A stretch of 64,000 bases of DNA from Clitoria ternatea (GCA_037962975.1 CM075671.1:38588501-38652500); one strand, 5' to 3'. Shown: positions 1 to 12,758, counted from the first letter of the stretch. Numbers and translations: made by a program. Notes: generated by a model not told the origin, from the letters alone.

Positions 1-937
1 ATAAGAGAATGATATGAAAATTTTTTCATTGTCAACTCAAAAGATAATATTACCCTTATTATGATACGATAAAAACACTTTTGACTCATTTTTAAAGGTT
101 TTTCCTTATCAATGTGAGGAAGAAAGGGTAATTAAGCGTGTAGACTTTCTTTTTAACATGCTATGGCAAAAATATCTCCCTTGAGGATGAGGAAGTTTTC
201 ATGCTTGTCATTTTATGTTTTATTTCTAATAATTATCTGACAAAAACTATCAATTAGGGAAAATTTTTATTCCATGTTATTTTCTCGCTAGAAAAATTTT
301 GGTTTTTAATGTCATTTTTTAATGAAAATTTCAACCACCGCTAAAGTCACTTTTAACCATTTCAAAATTGCAACGACAAAATATTTAGTAGTGGTTTATA
401 GTAAATGCTAGAAACATCAATGACAATGTAACGTGATTGTGTAGCGAAAGTTTGTAAGACTCTAATCACCTCTAAGATATCAATTACAAAGACTAATGAA
501 AAATGAAATAACAAAAGCCCAAACGGCCACCAGAATTTCATTTATTTTAACCACTATCAATAAAAAAGGAAAATCATGCTAAATATATTGTACCTATTCA
601 AAGTACTTACAACATCACTAATGTAATCCTTATCATGGTCATATACATAACTTAAACATGGTTAATCCTAACAAACATTTCAAAAATCATAAAATCAGGT
701 ATATATATTATAAGATTCCATTATCTTAGTAGAAAATACAAGGTTCACATCAAGGGTTAAGGAAAAGAAAAACCCAAGGCATAGAAACTGGTGGGAGGGA
801 GAGAAAGAGATGCATTTGAGAGGTCTCTCACACATTAGTATCTAAGTACATGCTCAGAGTTGCACAATAAAAATTTAAGTTTATAGCTTTTTAAAAAGCA
901 TGATCTCAACACTTGAAGTGAAATGTAATAATAGGAC
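1..937. other. Intergenic, AT-rich, nothing recognised
   Basis: No coding frame, RNA gene or repeat boundary that I recognise is present before the Copia element. The stretch is AT-rich with ordinary plant intergenic composition. Confidence 0.6.
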
Positions 938-1158
938 TGTTAAAGTCTTTGAATTAGTCAAAATTAGTTTTGATTTATTTTCTAGATGCTAGAATAATTC
1001 CTGATTTCTAGGAACAAACCGTTTATTTTTTACTTGAATTTTACCTTTTCTTTAGGCTTAAGAAACATGAACAGTAATAGATTGTTGTTACTCGTGTAAG
1101 GCTATTTATAGCATATTAATCACTTCAATAAATAGAAGAATTACACTTATGTGTAACA
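938..1158 (+). repeat. 5' LTR of the Copia element
   Basis: This 221-bp repeat starts TGTTAAAGTCTTTGAATTAG and ends TGTAACA. It matches the copy at 5499 apart from scattered substitutions and a segment of about 45 bases (around 1082-1130) that is absent from the 3' copy. Confidence 0.9.
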
Positions 1159-1160
1159 AG

Positions 1161-1172
1161 TGGTATCAGAGC
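1161..1172 (+). promoter_or_regulatory. Primer-binding site (tRNA-iMet)
   Basis: TGGTATCAGAGC lies just after the 5' LTR. It is complementary to the 3' end of plant initiator tRNA-Met and is the usual start of minus-strand DNA synthesis in plant Copia elements. Confidence 0.92.
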
Positions 1173-1223
1173 TCACAAGGGCCTCATACAATTAGAAGCA
1201 GCAATCTTCTAAGTTACACAATA

Positions 1224-4200
1224 GTATGGTGACAGTAAGTAGCGTTATGCAACCGACAATTTTGAAATTCGATGGGCATTACGAACATTGGTGTATGCTC
1301 ATGGAAAATTTCATGAGATCAAAAGAATATTAAAGCGTCATAGAAGATAGAACTCCTGTTGCACCCGCAGGTGTCAAACTTAGTGAAGTACAAAAGAAAT
1401 CAATCGATGAGGCACGATTGAAAGATTTGAAGGCTAAGAATTATCTGTTCCAAGTTATTGATAGATCCATTGAAGACAGAGTATCAAGGGATTGCAAGGA
1501 TACAACGAGCACAATGCCAGGCCCTTTAGAAGGAGTACGAGGTATTAAGCATGAATGAGGGGGAGTCAACAAACGAGTATAATTATGTGATGTGTTCAAT
1601 TGAAGAATCCAAATATTTGGATTTGATGACTATTGATGGGTGACAAAGCAACCTTCTAGTACATGAGCAACGTATGAACTCTCAAATAAGTAAAGAGCAA
1701 GCTTTGAAGGTTACTTTTGGAGAGTATTCGAGAGGAAGGGGACAGGGTCATGGTGGAATGCAAGGACGAGGATGAGGAAGAGCTGATGACAGGCATAACA
1801 TCGATAAATCCATTATTGAATGCTATAATTGTCATAAGTTGGGTCATTTTCAGTATGAATGCCTTAGTAGAGATCTAAAGGTGAATTATATGGGGGATAA
1901 TGAAGAAATGTTGCTAATCGCGTATGTGGATGATAACGAATTCAGGAAAGAAGAGTTTTAGTTTTTAGATTCGGGATGCAGTAATCATATGTGCGGAAAA
2001 CGAGAGTTTTTCTTTGAGCAAGATGAAAACTTCTGAGAAAAGGTGAAGTTGAGTGATAACTCAAGCAAGAACATGATGGGAAAAGGTATTGTTTACATAA
2101 TAGTGAATGGTTTTACACAAATTATTACTAGAGTTTTCTATGTTCTAGGTTTACAAAATAACCTTTTGAGCATTGGCTAGCTAGCTGAGAAGGGGCTTGA
2201 AATTCTCATTGCAAAAAGAGTGTGTAAAATTTTTTATCCTGAAAAGGGTCTCGTTATGGAGATAAAAATGTCTTCCAATCGTGAAACCCAAGGAGAATGC
2301 TTGCTTAAACTCTCTTGTGGAGGATTCAACCTATCTTTGGCACTGTAGATATGGACATCTAAGCTTTAATGGCCTCAACACTCTTCAACAAAAGGGATTG
2401 GTGAGGGGATTGCCATGCTTTGATGCTTCCAAAAGAGTATATGAAGACTGTTTGGTAGGCAAACAATAAAGGAATCCTTTTCCTCGTAAAAGTTCATGGA
2501 GAACCTCCCAAGTTCTTGAACTAGTGCATGCTGATATTTGTGGACCAATCCATCCAATGTCCAACAGCAACAAAAGGTACCTGTTCACTTTTATTGATGA
2601 TTTCAGCTGCATTAGTAGTTGTTGTTCTTGTTTCTTTAGTACCTTTAGTAGTTCCTATACCTGTCATGTTCCTTGGATTATTTACAAGCGGTATTCAAGC
2701 TCTAATTTTTGCTACTTTAGCTGCGGCTTATATAGGTGAATCCATGGAAGGCCATCATTGATTAGTTTTTCAAAATTGTCTTTATTTTTGTTTTAGCCCA
2801 CTATACATACATTGTGTCTAATATACTTCTAATATACTTAGAGAACATAATTCTAAAAAATAGAAAGAAATTTTTTGAATTTTCAATAATAATAATAAAA
2901 AGGATTGATTATCCCCCTCCTCCCAAAAAAGAAAGAAGATGCAATAAGGTATAAATAAAATAAGTATACAATTTAGTGGAATAGTAAAAAAAAGAGTAGA
3001 AGTGAGGGGGGTCGAACTGAGTGTATATAATCTAATCATTATAAGACAACCTTTTGGGAGGTTTCAAAGAATGGGTTTGGGTGCATTTCTTATGTAAAAA
3101 ATCAGAAGCATTTTCTGTATTTAAACAATATAAAATTCGAGTTGAAAAAGAAAATGACTTATCCATTAAAGGTCTTTGTACAAATTGTGAGGGAGAGTTC
3201 ACTTCACTTGAATTCACTAATTTTTGCAGTGAGAATGGTATCCAAAGGCAACTCATAACAACATACTCTCCTTAACAAAATGGTGTAGCAGCTTGAAAAA
3301 AATAGGACGATCATGAACGTGGTTTGAAGCATGCTTTAAGGAAAAAAGATTCCAAAGACTTTTTGGCCAAAAACTGTAAATTGGACAATTCACATTCTTA
3401 ACAAAGTCCAACGCTTGTAGTAAAAAATAATTTTTTAGAAGAAGCTTAGTGTAGGCTCAAACCATCTGTGTCCTACTTCAGAACTTTTAGGTGTGTTGCT
3501 TATACTAATGTTCATGATAGCAAAAGAACAAAGCTTGATGACAAAAGTAAAAGATGTATCTTTCTTGGAGTTAATGAGGAGTCAAAAGCATATCGGCTGT
3601 ATGATCCTATCTCCCAGAAGATCGTGATCAGTAGAGATGTGGTGTTTCAAGAAGATAAAACTTGGAAATGGGATAACAGTCACAAAGAAGTTGTTCATAT
3701 TGATTTAAATTGGGAACATGAAAATCAAGGATCAATGGAACATGACAATGGAGAAGCTTAAATTGTTGCAAATGGTTCTACCAAAGAAAATTCATCTAGC
3801 TCAAGCAAAGATTGCTTGCCTAAACAACTTGTATCTAGGAATAGACAACCACCTTCTTGGGTAAGGGATTATGAAAGTGGAGAAGGTTTGTCAGAGGAGG
3901 ACGAAACAACTAATTTAATTATGTTGGTTGCTAATGATCCAATTTTATTTGAAAAAACACAAAAAATGCAAAATGGAGAGTGATGGATGTGAAGATTGAA
4001 GCTATGAAAAAGAATGACACTTGGGAATTAACAAGTTTTCCTGTGGGAGAAAAGAAGTTTAGCGTGAAATAGGTATACAAAACAAAAGCTAATGAGAATG
4101 GTGCAATTGAAAAACATAAAGCGCATCTGGTAGCAAAGGGTTATACCTAAAAGCATGGGATTGGTTACATTGAAGTATGTGCACCTATAGCACGCTTGGA

Positions 4201-5470
4201 GCAATTCCATTGGTAATTTCTTTAGCTATTGAGAAAGGATGGAAAATTTTCCAGCTTGATGTCAAATCTTCCTTTCTTTATAGGGAATTAAATGAAGAAG
4301 TTTTTATTGAGGAACCTCCTGAATATGTGAAAAAGGTGCACAAGAGAAAGTTTACAAACTGAAAAAGGCTTTATACGACCTAAAACAGGCACCACGAGCC
4401 TAGTATAGCCAAATAGAATTGTATTTTGTCAAAGAAGGTTTTCAGCGTTGTCCTTACGAACATACCTTGTTCATTAAAATTGGAAAATGAGGTAAAAATT
4501 TGATTGCTTGTCTTTATGTAGATGATTTAATTTTTACTGGTGATGATGAACAAATGTTTCTTGAATTTAAAAACTCTATGATAAGTGAGTTTGAAATGAC
4601 AGACCTTGGAAAATTGAGATATTTCCTTGGTATAGAAGTAATTCAACTTGAAGATGAAATTTCTATACGTCAAAAGAGATATGCCAGGATGTGTTGGAGA
4701 GGTTTAGTATGGATCAATGCAATTCAGTTACTAATCCGATTGTCCCAGGTTGCAAACTTACAAAAGATGAAAATAGAGTGAGAGTAGATAACAATTGCTA
4801 CAAATAATTGATCGCCAGTTTAATGTATCTGACTACTACCTGTCCCGATATGATGTTTGTTGTAAATCTTTTTAGCAAGTATATGAAACATCCTACAAAG
4901 CTGCATTTGCAAGCTTCCAAAAGGGTATTGAGATATATAAAAGGAACATTGGCATTTAGCATATTTTATAAGAAAGGTGGAAATGGTGAGTTAATTGCTT
5001 TTACGGACATTGATTATGCTGTAGATTTGGATTATAGAAGGAGTACCTCCGGCTATATTTTTCTACTAAATTCTAAAGTTGTTTCTTGGTCATCAAAGAA
5101 ACACCTATAGTCACTTTGTCTACCACTGACGCTGAATTTGTTGTTGCAGCCTCATGTGCTTGTCAGGCAGTGTGGTTAAGGAGAATTTTGCAGAGTTTAG
5201 TTCATATTTAGAGCTGTGGCACAACCATTTTTTGTGATAATAGATCCTCTATTGAACTTTCAAGGAATCCGGTATTACATGATCGAAGCAAGCATATAGA
5301 CGTTAGGTTTTATTTTTTGCGTGAACTTACCAAAGATGGAGTTGTCAAATTAGTTCATTGTCATGCTCAACAACAAATCATAGACATAATGATGAAGCCA
5401 TTAAAGTTTAAATTGTTCATAAAGTTCAAAAGTCTTATGAGAGTATGTGTTGATCCAAATGTAAACTGAA
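1224..5470 (+). pseudogene. Copia gag-pol polyprotein, broken
   Basis: The frame opens at an ATG near 1224 with a Copia Gag start (ILKFDGHYEHWCMLMENF) that meets a TAA near 1331. A CCHC zinc knuckle (CYNCHKLGHFQYEC) is at 1821-1862, the protease motif DSGCSNHM near 1968, a GAG-pre-integrase block (LWHCRYGHLS) near 2335, and the integrase start (HADICGP) near 2527. Integrase resumes at about 3064 after the plastid insertion and continues to about 3760. Reverse transcriptase covers about 4000-4790, with QLDVKSSFL near 4253 and the catalytic YVDD near 4515. RNase H covers about 4810-5450, with DAEFVVAASC near 5130. Repeated stops and frame changes rule out function. Confidence 0.9.
2609..3064 (+). 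pseudogene. atpI: Plastid DNA insertion: 3' end of atpI plus spacer
   Basis: Reading from about 2611, the translation [18 protein letters not shown] and then [17 protein letters not shown] (TGA at 2759-2761) is the C-terminus of chloroplast ATP synthase CF0 subunit a (AtpI), about the last 50 codons and apparently free of lesions. In the plastid this subunit is a thylakoid membrane protein of the proton channel; here it is only a fragment with no start. The following 300 bases (2762-3064) resemble plastid spacer DNA, presumably the atpI-atpH spacer, but I could not verify this. The piece lies between codons of the Copia integrase: the frame reads FIDDFS before it and WVWVHFL after it, with little integrase sequence lost. 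Both junctions are known to a few bases. Confidence 0.88.
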
Positions 5471-5485
5471 CAACAAAAGAGTTCA

Positions 5486-5498
5486 ATTTAAGGGTGGA
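5486..5498 (+). promoter_or_regulatory. Polypurine tract of the Copia element
   Basis: AAGGGTGGA sits directly before the 3' LTR, the usual place of the plus-strand primer. Confidence 0.8.
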
Positions 5499-5674
5499 TG
5501 TTGAAGTCTTTGAATTAGTCTAAATTAGTTTTGATTTGTTTTCTAGCTGCTAGAATAATTCCTAATTTCTAGAAACTAACTGTTTGTTTTTTAGTTGAAT
5601 TTTACCTTTTTTTTAGACTTAAAAAAGGTAAACAATAGTAGATTCTTATAGAAGAATTACACTTCCCTGTAACA
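5499..5674 (+). repeat. 3' LTR of the Copia element
   Basis: This copy starts TGTTGAAGTCTTTGAATTAG and ends CTGTAACA. It is about 45 bp shorter than the 5' copy because of an internal deletion near its 3' end. Confidence 0.9.
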
Positions 5675-6397
5675 AAGTACAGTCAAATCAAATCATTACC
5701 TTTTCACTGATTGGTATCATGCTCAAAATTATTCTGCTAAGAGTCCACTGATTGCCACGATCCTCCGGGACAACAACTTCTAAGAGTTCTCAATATCTAA
5801 GGAAATATTTCAAGACAATTGAAGATTAAGACATTCCTATATCAGACAAAATACCAATAAAGATTTATTACAAGCTACATTAATAGCAGCGGGTGAGGTT
5901 ATATTTATTATTTTATCAAAATAAAGAGAAGCAGCTACACTTGTGCTTTATTTTTCTTCTTCCCCGGTTGCTTCCCCTGCATCAACAGAACTGAACCAAT
6001 TATCCTATGAATGAATGAAATATAATCGTAATAAGAAATTGCATCATTGATTTGTATATTATATAGCTCTTAATAAATCAGTGTGTTACAGCCAAAAAAG
6101 GGCCCTATACATGCTAAATGAGCTCTTCTAGGGATGAAGTCCTTTTTTAGTCACTTTACTGTGCTTTGCAGCAGATAGGCTAGTTTCACTTGTAGAGGTT
6201 TATTTGTACCCTTCCCAATATGTACGAAGAAAAAAATGTGGCACAAACCAATCGATACCAGAAATGTATGTGATGACTCAATATTTTAGATGACTCTGAC
6301 ACCATACTAAAAAATTATGAATTTAAATCAATCCAAAAATGAAGTTAGGAATTAATAACTGATTTCCTAGTATGAGAAAGAGATAAAAAAAAAAAAT
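5675..6397. other. Intergenic, nothing recognised
   Basis: No long frame and no repeat boundary was seen. The composition is slightly less AT-rich than the flanks. Confidence 0.5.
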
Positions 6398-6750
6398 GAA
6401 AGCTATTCACCGACTGTTTACAATCTCCAATAATACCACTCAAATAAGAATCACCATCAGATTGTTTGTTCCAAGAATGCACCAAAACAGAATAATCACT
6501 CTCCACTATTAATCTCTTTTAAGCCTCAGCAATTTGTACCTCATTGGAATAGACATTGTGGCTGCCAACAAAATTTCGCCACCAGAATCCTGAATTACCA
6601 CGCCTAAACCACACCCCCTTTTTCGAATTGAAGCAATCGCATTCATTTTCAAAGTGCCCATTGGTGGGCAAACCCAAACTTTCATTTTATTTTCATTAAT
6701 TAGAATTCTATTTTGGCCACTCCACGGGCTATTTTTGTTGCTGGTTCAAG
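6398..6750 (-). pseudogene. RNase H fragment of a plant non-LTR retroelement
   Basis: On the minus strand the segment 6660-6720 reads KMKVWVCPPMGTLKMNAIAS, followed by GCGLGVVIQDSGGEILLAA. After a frame change near 6520 comes RLIVESDYSVLVHSWNKQSD and then SYLSGIIGDCKQ, ending near 6398. This is the plant-type RNase H domain (RVT_3-like) found at the end of LINE-type reverse transcriptases and in related domesticated proteins. The acidic residues in GVVIRDS-like and VESD contexts fit the fold. No start codon, no reverse transcriptase and no flanking exons were seen, so it is a truncated relic. A decayed host RNase H-domain gene is the alternative. Confidence 0.75.
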
Positions 6751-8612
6751 CGTATAATGGTGACAAGTGTTTTGTTGGTGGGCCAAATTGGTACCTGGTT
6801 CTCTTTGCTATTTCATGACTTGGTTTAACTTTTGTGTCCTGTTTAGTGTGTTCGATATACTGAATTCGACATGTCTACTAGACATGATATTTACAGAGTT
6901 TGCTATCAAAAACATAGTGTCCAGGTATTAATACTAAATTTAAAGTTAATAATTGAAAAAAAGAAAAATCTTGATAATAAAAAAATTTAAAAAAAATAGG
7001 TTGAGTATGGGTTGGTGAAGGGCCTTTGTTGGAAAAAAAAAATTAATGGGAATTTAGGAGGGAATTCAATTTTTTTTTTCAGGTGTAAGCCTGTGATGGT
7101 AATTAATGCTTCATTTATTTCAATTTTCAATTGTAGTACAAAAACAAACATATTTTTTATAAGAAAAATTATTAATTTGATAGTATTGTTTGTGTAGCAA
7201 GAGTTAATTAATTTTAATAACACAACTTTTCACAAATATAGTTTTAGAAAAATTCTACTAAGTTAGTCCAGCTTTTTATAATTTATTTTTTTATCAATCA
7301 ATTTTTTAACAATTTTTTTTAAAAAATGGGTCGCCCGTTTAAGCCCGTAACCCGTAGCAGGCTGGACTAAAGCCTCTAATTTTAAGTCCCAAATTTATAC
7401 AGGCCTTTCACGACCCAGCCCTAAATAACCCGCAACCCGATAAATCTGACCTATTTAAAACCACTCGCCCGAATTACCAGCTAAAGGAATACCCAAGACA
7501 TATATATAATATGTATACTAAAGGAAAATCAAATATGAATAATATAAAAAAATTTAATTGATAATCAACATTAACATTATATATATATATAACTTCTTAA
7601 ATCAAACTTCTAAAATTTTATATTTTTATCATGATAATAAACCTTAAAATATTTAAAATTCTAATTTTTACTATAAGAATAAACCCTAAAGTATGAGCTA
7701 GGAACATTATTTTTTGATATTTTATATTATAATTAAGTTAAATTAAAAAGGTAAAACATATATTTTAATAGGATTAGTATGTGTCCATTTATTTGGAGGT
7801 CGTGTCTTCTCAAGCTTTTAAATTCTATAAGGATGTTGTCTCAAGTATCCAAACTATAAAAGCATCACTTCAGGAGTCCAAACTAGTAAAGATGATTTTT
7901 TATATCTTCATATTTCATAAAAATTAAAATAAAATTGAAATGCTTCATCTAATATCTTTCAATTACTATACAATTATATTCACCTTTATCTCATTGCTAT
8001 CTAATTCAGATTTTAATTTAATTAAAAATAGATGTTGATTTGAATATTGAAATTATTTTTCTATTATTTTCATGTGAAAGTTAAAAATAAATGTTATCCT
8101 TAATTAAAACCCTTTACATATAATTTAAATGAATCATATTTATATTTAATGAAATTTTAAAATAAAATTTAAAAAATGTACTTTATATCCTTAATTAAAA
8201 TAATTATACATTATTCTCGTATATTATAACTTTTCTGATTTATAAATTTGTTTAATTTTCATTAATTTTCTAAATAATTAAAATTTATAATTATATGCAT
8301 ATATATACATAACTACTCATAATATTAAATATTACAACTATTTGATTTAAATTTGTTTTTATTTGAAAACAAAAAGTTATTTAAAATTTTAAATATTATC
8401 CTCATTTTTTTTACATGAAATTACTTGCTTAACTTAAGTAAATTTAAAAATTCATACTTAATTATAAAATCAAAATCAAAATACTACTTTTAATATCCTT
8501 TTTTCTATGATTATGTATATGCTGTAAAATAAAAAAAATTAAATAGAATCCTCATTTATCATGCTTTCCTATGTTAGTTTAGTTTAATAAAAAATCAATG
8601 GAACACTTTTTT
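6751..8612. other. AT-rich intergenic stretch
   Basis: The stretch is very AT-rich with poly-A and poly-T runs. A GC-richer patch at about 7325-7480 (GGGTCGCCCGTTTAAGCCCG, and later ACCCGCAACCCGATAAATC) stands out. Similar pyrimidine-rich CCCG repeats occur in some plant hAT-type elements, but no terminal repeats were found, so no family is assigned. No gene is supported. Confidence 0.5.
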
Positions 8613-9489
8613 TTAACATCCTATAATTTTTTAAGGCTAATTGCATGTTAATTTAATTAATTAATCAAGAATGGATATAGAATTACCCAAATGCCCTAAG
8701 TTAATATTTCAATAACTTACCAATTTCACTTCTCTGCATTCACGCATGCTATTCACGCATGCTGTAAAGAGTTGGAAACCAATTTCATCTCCCTCAATTT
8801 CTTATGCATGCAGCAACCAATTGGGCTCTATCCATCCATTCCCTCCATCCATTTCTTGAATTTAGAAGCATTGTGGAGGCTTGATCTCACGTGGGCAGTT
8901 TTGGGGTACCTTGGAGCTTTAAAGTTCTTCGTTGTTGGTGAGTGTTCTTGGTACTCATTGGCATGGTTAGCCCCATTTCGTATAGTGGAAGTTTAAAGGT
9001 GCCAATCTCGTGGTTTAGGAATCGTTTCGGAGGACTTGAGTTAGCGGATAGCTTGGGGGTCCATTCAGAATCAAGTTTCAGACTTGTCGTCTTATATCGG
9101 TGAGCCGTTAATTGACTAAAATGATTATTGATAGGCTATTTTAGCTTCAAAATATGACTTTAATAACGTATGGGTTATTAAAAATTAAATACTTATATTT
9201 TAGGAATTTTCGAGACTTGTGGTTAGTGATCGGATAACTTTGGATAGCGTTTGGATAGCTCTGAGAGCTTCTAGACTATTTATTTCCAGGAAGCTGTTAC
9301 ATTTTAAATGCATAATTTATAGACAGATTATGGGTATATTGATATTTTATAAATTATATTTTGTGAAATATGGTTTGATGTGTAATGTATTGGTGAAATT
9401 GGATGACTTGATTGTTAAGGTGTGAAACCTGAGTAATATACCCCATTTGTGTGATAATTGAGAATTATCAATAATTATGATGGTGTCAT

Positions 9490-9730
9490 CCATAATGTCT
9501 TTTTAATTTGCATGAGATGCTATTAGTGATTAAATTAATGATTATATGTACATGAGATGTATGAGTTGATTGAGTTACTTTCCTATGCATGAGATGTGAT
9601 AGGAGAATTAAATTGGTGTTATTGTGAATGCATGAGATGCAACGAATATTGATTGTAATAAGGTATTGCATAGGATGCAAATGAATGAATGATTTGATAT
9701 CATTTTATAGCATGAGATGCTTTGTAATGA
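9490..9730 (+). repeat. Dispersed GCATGAGATGC repeats
   Basis: The words GCATGAGATGC, ACATGAGATGTATGAG and close variants recur about every 50-60 bases at 9508, 9551, 9586, 9631 and 9710. They lie within the solo LTR and do not code. Confidence 0.65.
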
Positions 9731-11017
9731 TGATTTAAACATGAAATGAGATTTTTGTATATGTGGTTTCGAGGATTCCACAAAAGACCTTGAGTGGAAC
9801 TCAAGGCAAGCCTATGGAGTGGGACTCAAGGCTAGCCCGTAACACTCCCGTTGTCGCTAAGAATGATTGTGTTGTGTGAAAGGGCAAACGGTTTGGTACC
9901 AATAAAACGACCGAATCAACTGAGAGCTGAATATATGGTTGAGAGCCAATGTGTTGCAACATTAAATTATTGATGTATAATTGGATCCAAATGAATGAGA
10001 ATATAAATGCATATATGTATGTTATTGAGAATAACACGAATGGTATAGCCTATATGTATAATGTTGAGAATATATGTTGAATTGTGTAATATGTTGGATG
10101 ACAGTTTATGAGATATTTGATTGTAAGGATTGATTGTGATATTATATTAGGTGTTAGAGAATTGGATAGTTGATCTAATTCAATAACTATCATTTAACAT
10201 GTATTTGCTCACCCCTATTTATGTGGCTATATTTTCAGTGGAATTAGGTCGTGAAGGTGATTGGTGAGAGATCACCATGCTTGGGTGAGGAGCATCTATA
10301 CATATCTTGTACATGCTTGTATATAGTATTTTATGATGTAGCCTTGGCTGGCTCCTGTAGATATTTAATTTGGTTGAGGTATATAATTGTATAATGAATT
10401 TAGGTAGTTGATAGCTTCAATTGAAAGCCTAGTTTTATTTTGGATATGTATATATTGAGGTTATATGTGGTGTTAATGATATATAAATGTGGTGACCATG
10501 GATGGTCCCATTTTGTTGCATGAGATGCACTATGATGTCTAGGAACTGCATTTATGAAATTATGCGTACATGAATATGTTGGGCAGGTCCTGTTTATATG
10601 AGAAATTGAGTTAGAATATGTGTTGAACCTTAATTGATGATAGATGCATGAGAAATGAGATTCTTATATGAGTTTATGCATAATTAGGCAAGTGATAGAG
10701 TCATATAGAGTTTGGTGATGTTTGGATGCCATGGGATGGTTCCAATAGCCTCTATGCATGATTTGTAACTTGTAGAAACTAGAGTGGGTCAAATCTATGG
10801 AGAAATGACCCTTGAGTGGCACAAAAATTCCTTAAGATGGGTTAAATGCGCTTTTGCGTATAAGTCCTTCATTTTTGGGTATTTTTGTGTACAGCCAATG
10901 GCTACACGTCATAAATTTATATTAGATAGTATCAAGGTTTGCCAGTGATTGGACTCTGTTTGGATGAGTTTTTGGGATGTGGAATTTGATTTATGTGTTT
11001 TTTCCTGATAATTTCGC

Positions 11018-11585
11018 TCAAGCGGGTGCCTACCTCGCTTGAGCGAATCGCCTCTGCTTGGCCAGTTTACATTCTATCGTGTTTCACTTGAGCGAGTGGG
11101 ATCTTGCTTGAGCAAGATATGTGTAGTCTGATTCTGTGAGATTTTCGCTCAAGCGTGATGGTCTCGCTTGAGTGAGTATGACCCAAATTGATTCTGTCCA
11201 TTTTTCGATTGAGCGAGGGATGTCCCGCTCAAGCGAGGGCCATGGGGATTTGGCCACTGCCTTAATTTCCCTCAAGCGAAAAGGATTTCGGTTAAGTGAG
11301 TTCCACACCTGATGTTGTTGGACAATTTTTGTTCGGGTAAGATGGGCTCGCCTGAGCGAGGGATGTGTGATTAGCCACTGTCGAATTTTCACTTAAGCGA
11401 ATAGGAGTCCACTTGAGCGAATTGGACCTGTTATACCACTGGCTTGTTTTCACTTGAGCGTGGACGGCTCGCTTAAGCGAATGATGTTGGAAAATGCTCC
11501 TGTTGTGTATTCGCCTAAGCGAGTGGGTCTCACTTAAACGAAGATAGGTATTCGCCCAAGTGAACTGAATCTCGCTTGAGTGACT
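11018..11585. repeat. Array of TCGCTTGAGCGA palindromic motifs
   Basis: Variants of TCGCTTGAGCGA, TCGCTCAAGCGA and TTCGCTTAAGCGA occur every 20-40 bases across about 570 bp, on both strands because the core is palindromic. The same type of array is present at 57050-57500 in the homologous element. Frames across it are artefacts of the motif. Confidence 0.85.
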
Positions 11586-11756
11586 TGGTGTTGTTTTGAT
11601 TTTTATGACTTGTAGGCTTTAGGGATGGGATCCCGGGCCTCCTAGCACACGTTTTATGAACCATTTTATATGTTGTGGGTCATCGTTGGCGGCTTATCTT
11701 GCGTGAAAAATTTTCCCCTCCTTTTTAATTTATTATTTACATCTTAGGATGTTTTA

Positions 11757-12268
11757 TTTTTAATCCTTCATATAAAATATAAAAATTAATATTTTTTTAA
11801 AAAATGTCCATAATTGTTAATTTTAAGATAAAATATAAAAAAATAATACCAACACATAATTCTCCGTAGTATTATCATATAGATTGTTAATATTTATTTA
11901 TTTTACAATATTCTTTTATCTTAAATATTCTAACATTATTTTTAAAGCAAAGTTGATTAGATATATTCTCTTATGATTCACATATATAAACTTTATATCA
12001 ATCATCAGTAATATATAACAAACTTCTCATTATTTGTGAAGTTAAGGGTTTAAAATATGGTGTTAATAAGTAAATAGGAGAATCAAAATAAAAATTAATA
12101 TTAATATTCAAATATATATAATCAACATAATTAAGAAGATGTGAAAATATATAACTTTTTTTAGTATATGGAAACATTTAAATTTCTATCCAACCAGCTA
12201 AGTCATCAATTATTTTCTCTATCATAATATGGTTTTATGTTCTTAATTATTATATTATCCTCGTATAA
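11757..12268. other. AT-rich spacer
   Basis: Strongly AT-rich DNA lies between two solo-LTR-like elements. Nothing else was recognised. Confidence 0.5.
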
Positions 12269-12722
12269 TGCGGCAATCCACCTAAATTCTCAAAATTAAT
12301 TCCTAGGATTTAAAGAAAATTAGAGTAATTTTTTTCCGTGGTTAAGACAACCCTGATGAATTAGTTCAAGAATCTAAACGATACATGGCTCAACAAAGTA
12401 AACATAAACTATAAATCCTAATATGCTTAAGAATGGACCAACCAAGTTACAGGTCCCTAATAATGGATAGGGTATCATTCCTTTCCCATATATAACAATA
12501 GGAGTAAGAAACCAAGGAATACCCATCCCAGGACATTACTCATACAATTTAACCATAATTATTCAAGTTTAAAATAATTCCTAGATATTGGGAGGATTAA
12601 ATGATCAATATCATATTATTGCAAGATTTAAACTAAACTTCTAGTAAGGTTTCAGTTACTTATCCACTATCAGTCAGATAAAGATATTTCAAATATCATC
12701 ACACATACGCACACATATACAC

Positions 12723-12725
<3 letters not shown>

Positions 12726-12758
<33 letters not shown>

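Larger units (their letters stand above)
938..5674 (+). mobile_element. Decayed Ty1/copia LTR retrotransposon
   Basis: The element has two LTRs that begin TGTTAAAGTC/TGTTGAAGTC and end GTAACA, a tRNA-iMet primer-binding site three bases after the 5' LTR, a purine tract before the 3' LTR, and remnants of gag, protease, integrase, reverse transcriptase and RNase H in Copia order (integrase before reverse transcriptase). Many stops and frameshifts show it is dead. The 5-bp sequences flanking the LTRs (AGGAC and AAGTA) do not match, so the target-site duplication is lost or one end was rearranged. A plastid DNA piece interrupts the integrase region. The lineage within Copia was not determined. 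Confidence 0.92.
8613..11756 (+). mobile_element. Solo-LTR-like element, member 1
   Basis: The left end TTAACATCCTATAATTTTTT and right end TTAGGATGTTTTA are decayed forms of the family ends TGTAACATCC...GGATGTTACA. TTTTT flanks both sides, a possible but low-information 5-bp duplication. The inner order matches the element at 54029: a block with TTGCTCACCCCT near 10206, GCCTTGGCTGGC near 10342, an array of CGCTTGAGCGA motifs near the 3' end, and GCGTGAAAAATTTTCCCC before the terminus. There is no internal coding region. A solo LTR of a long-LTR Ty3-type (possibly Tekay/Del) retrotransposon is the best reading. Confidence 0.6.

Noticed and set aside
2611..2761. A functional atpI gene
   Set aside because: Only the last 50 or so codons are present, with no start, inside a broken retroelement. 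It is a nuclear plastid-DNA fragment.
8772..8996. Small host gene of 74 codons
   Set aside because: It lies inside a solo LTR, has no recognisable domain or homologous frame in the related element, and codon use gives no support.
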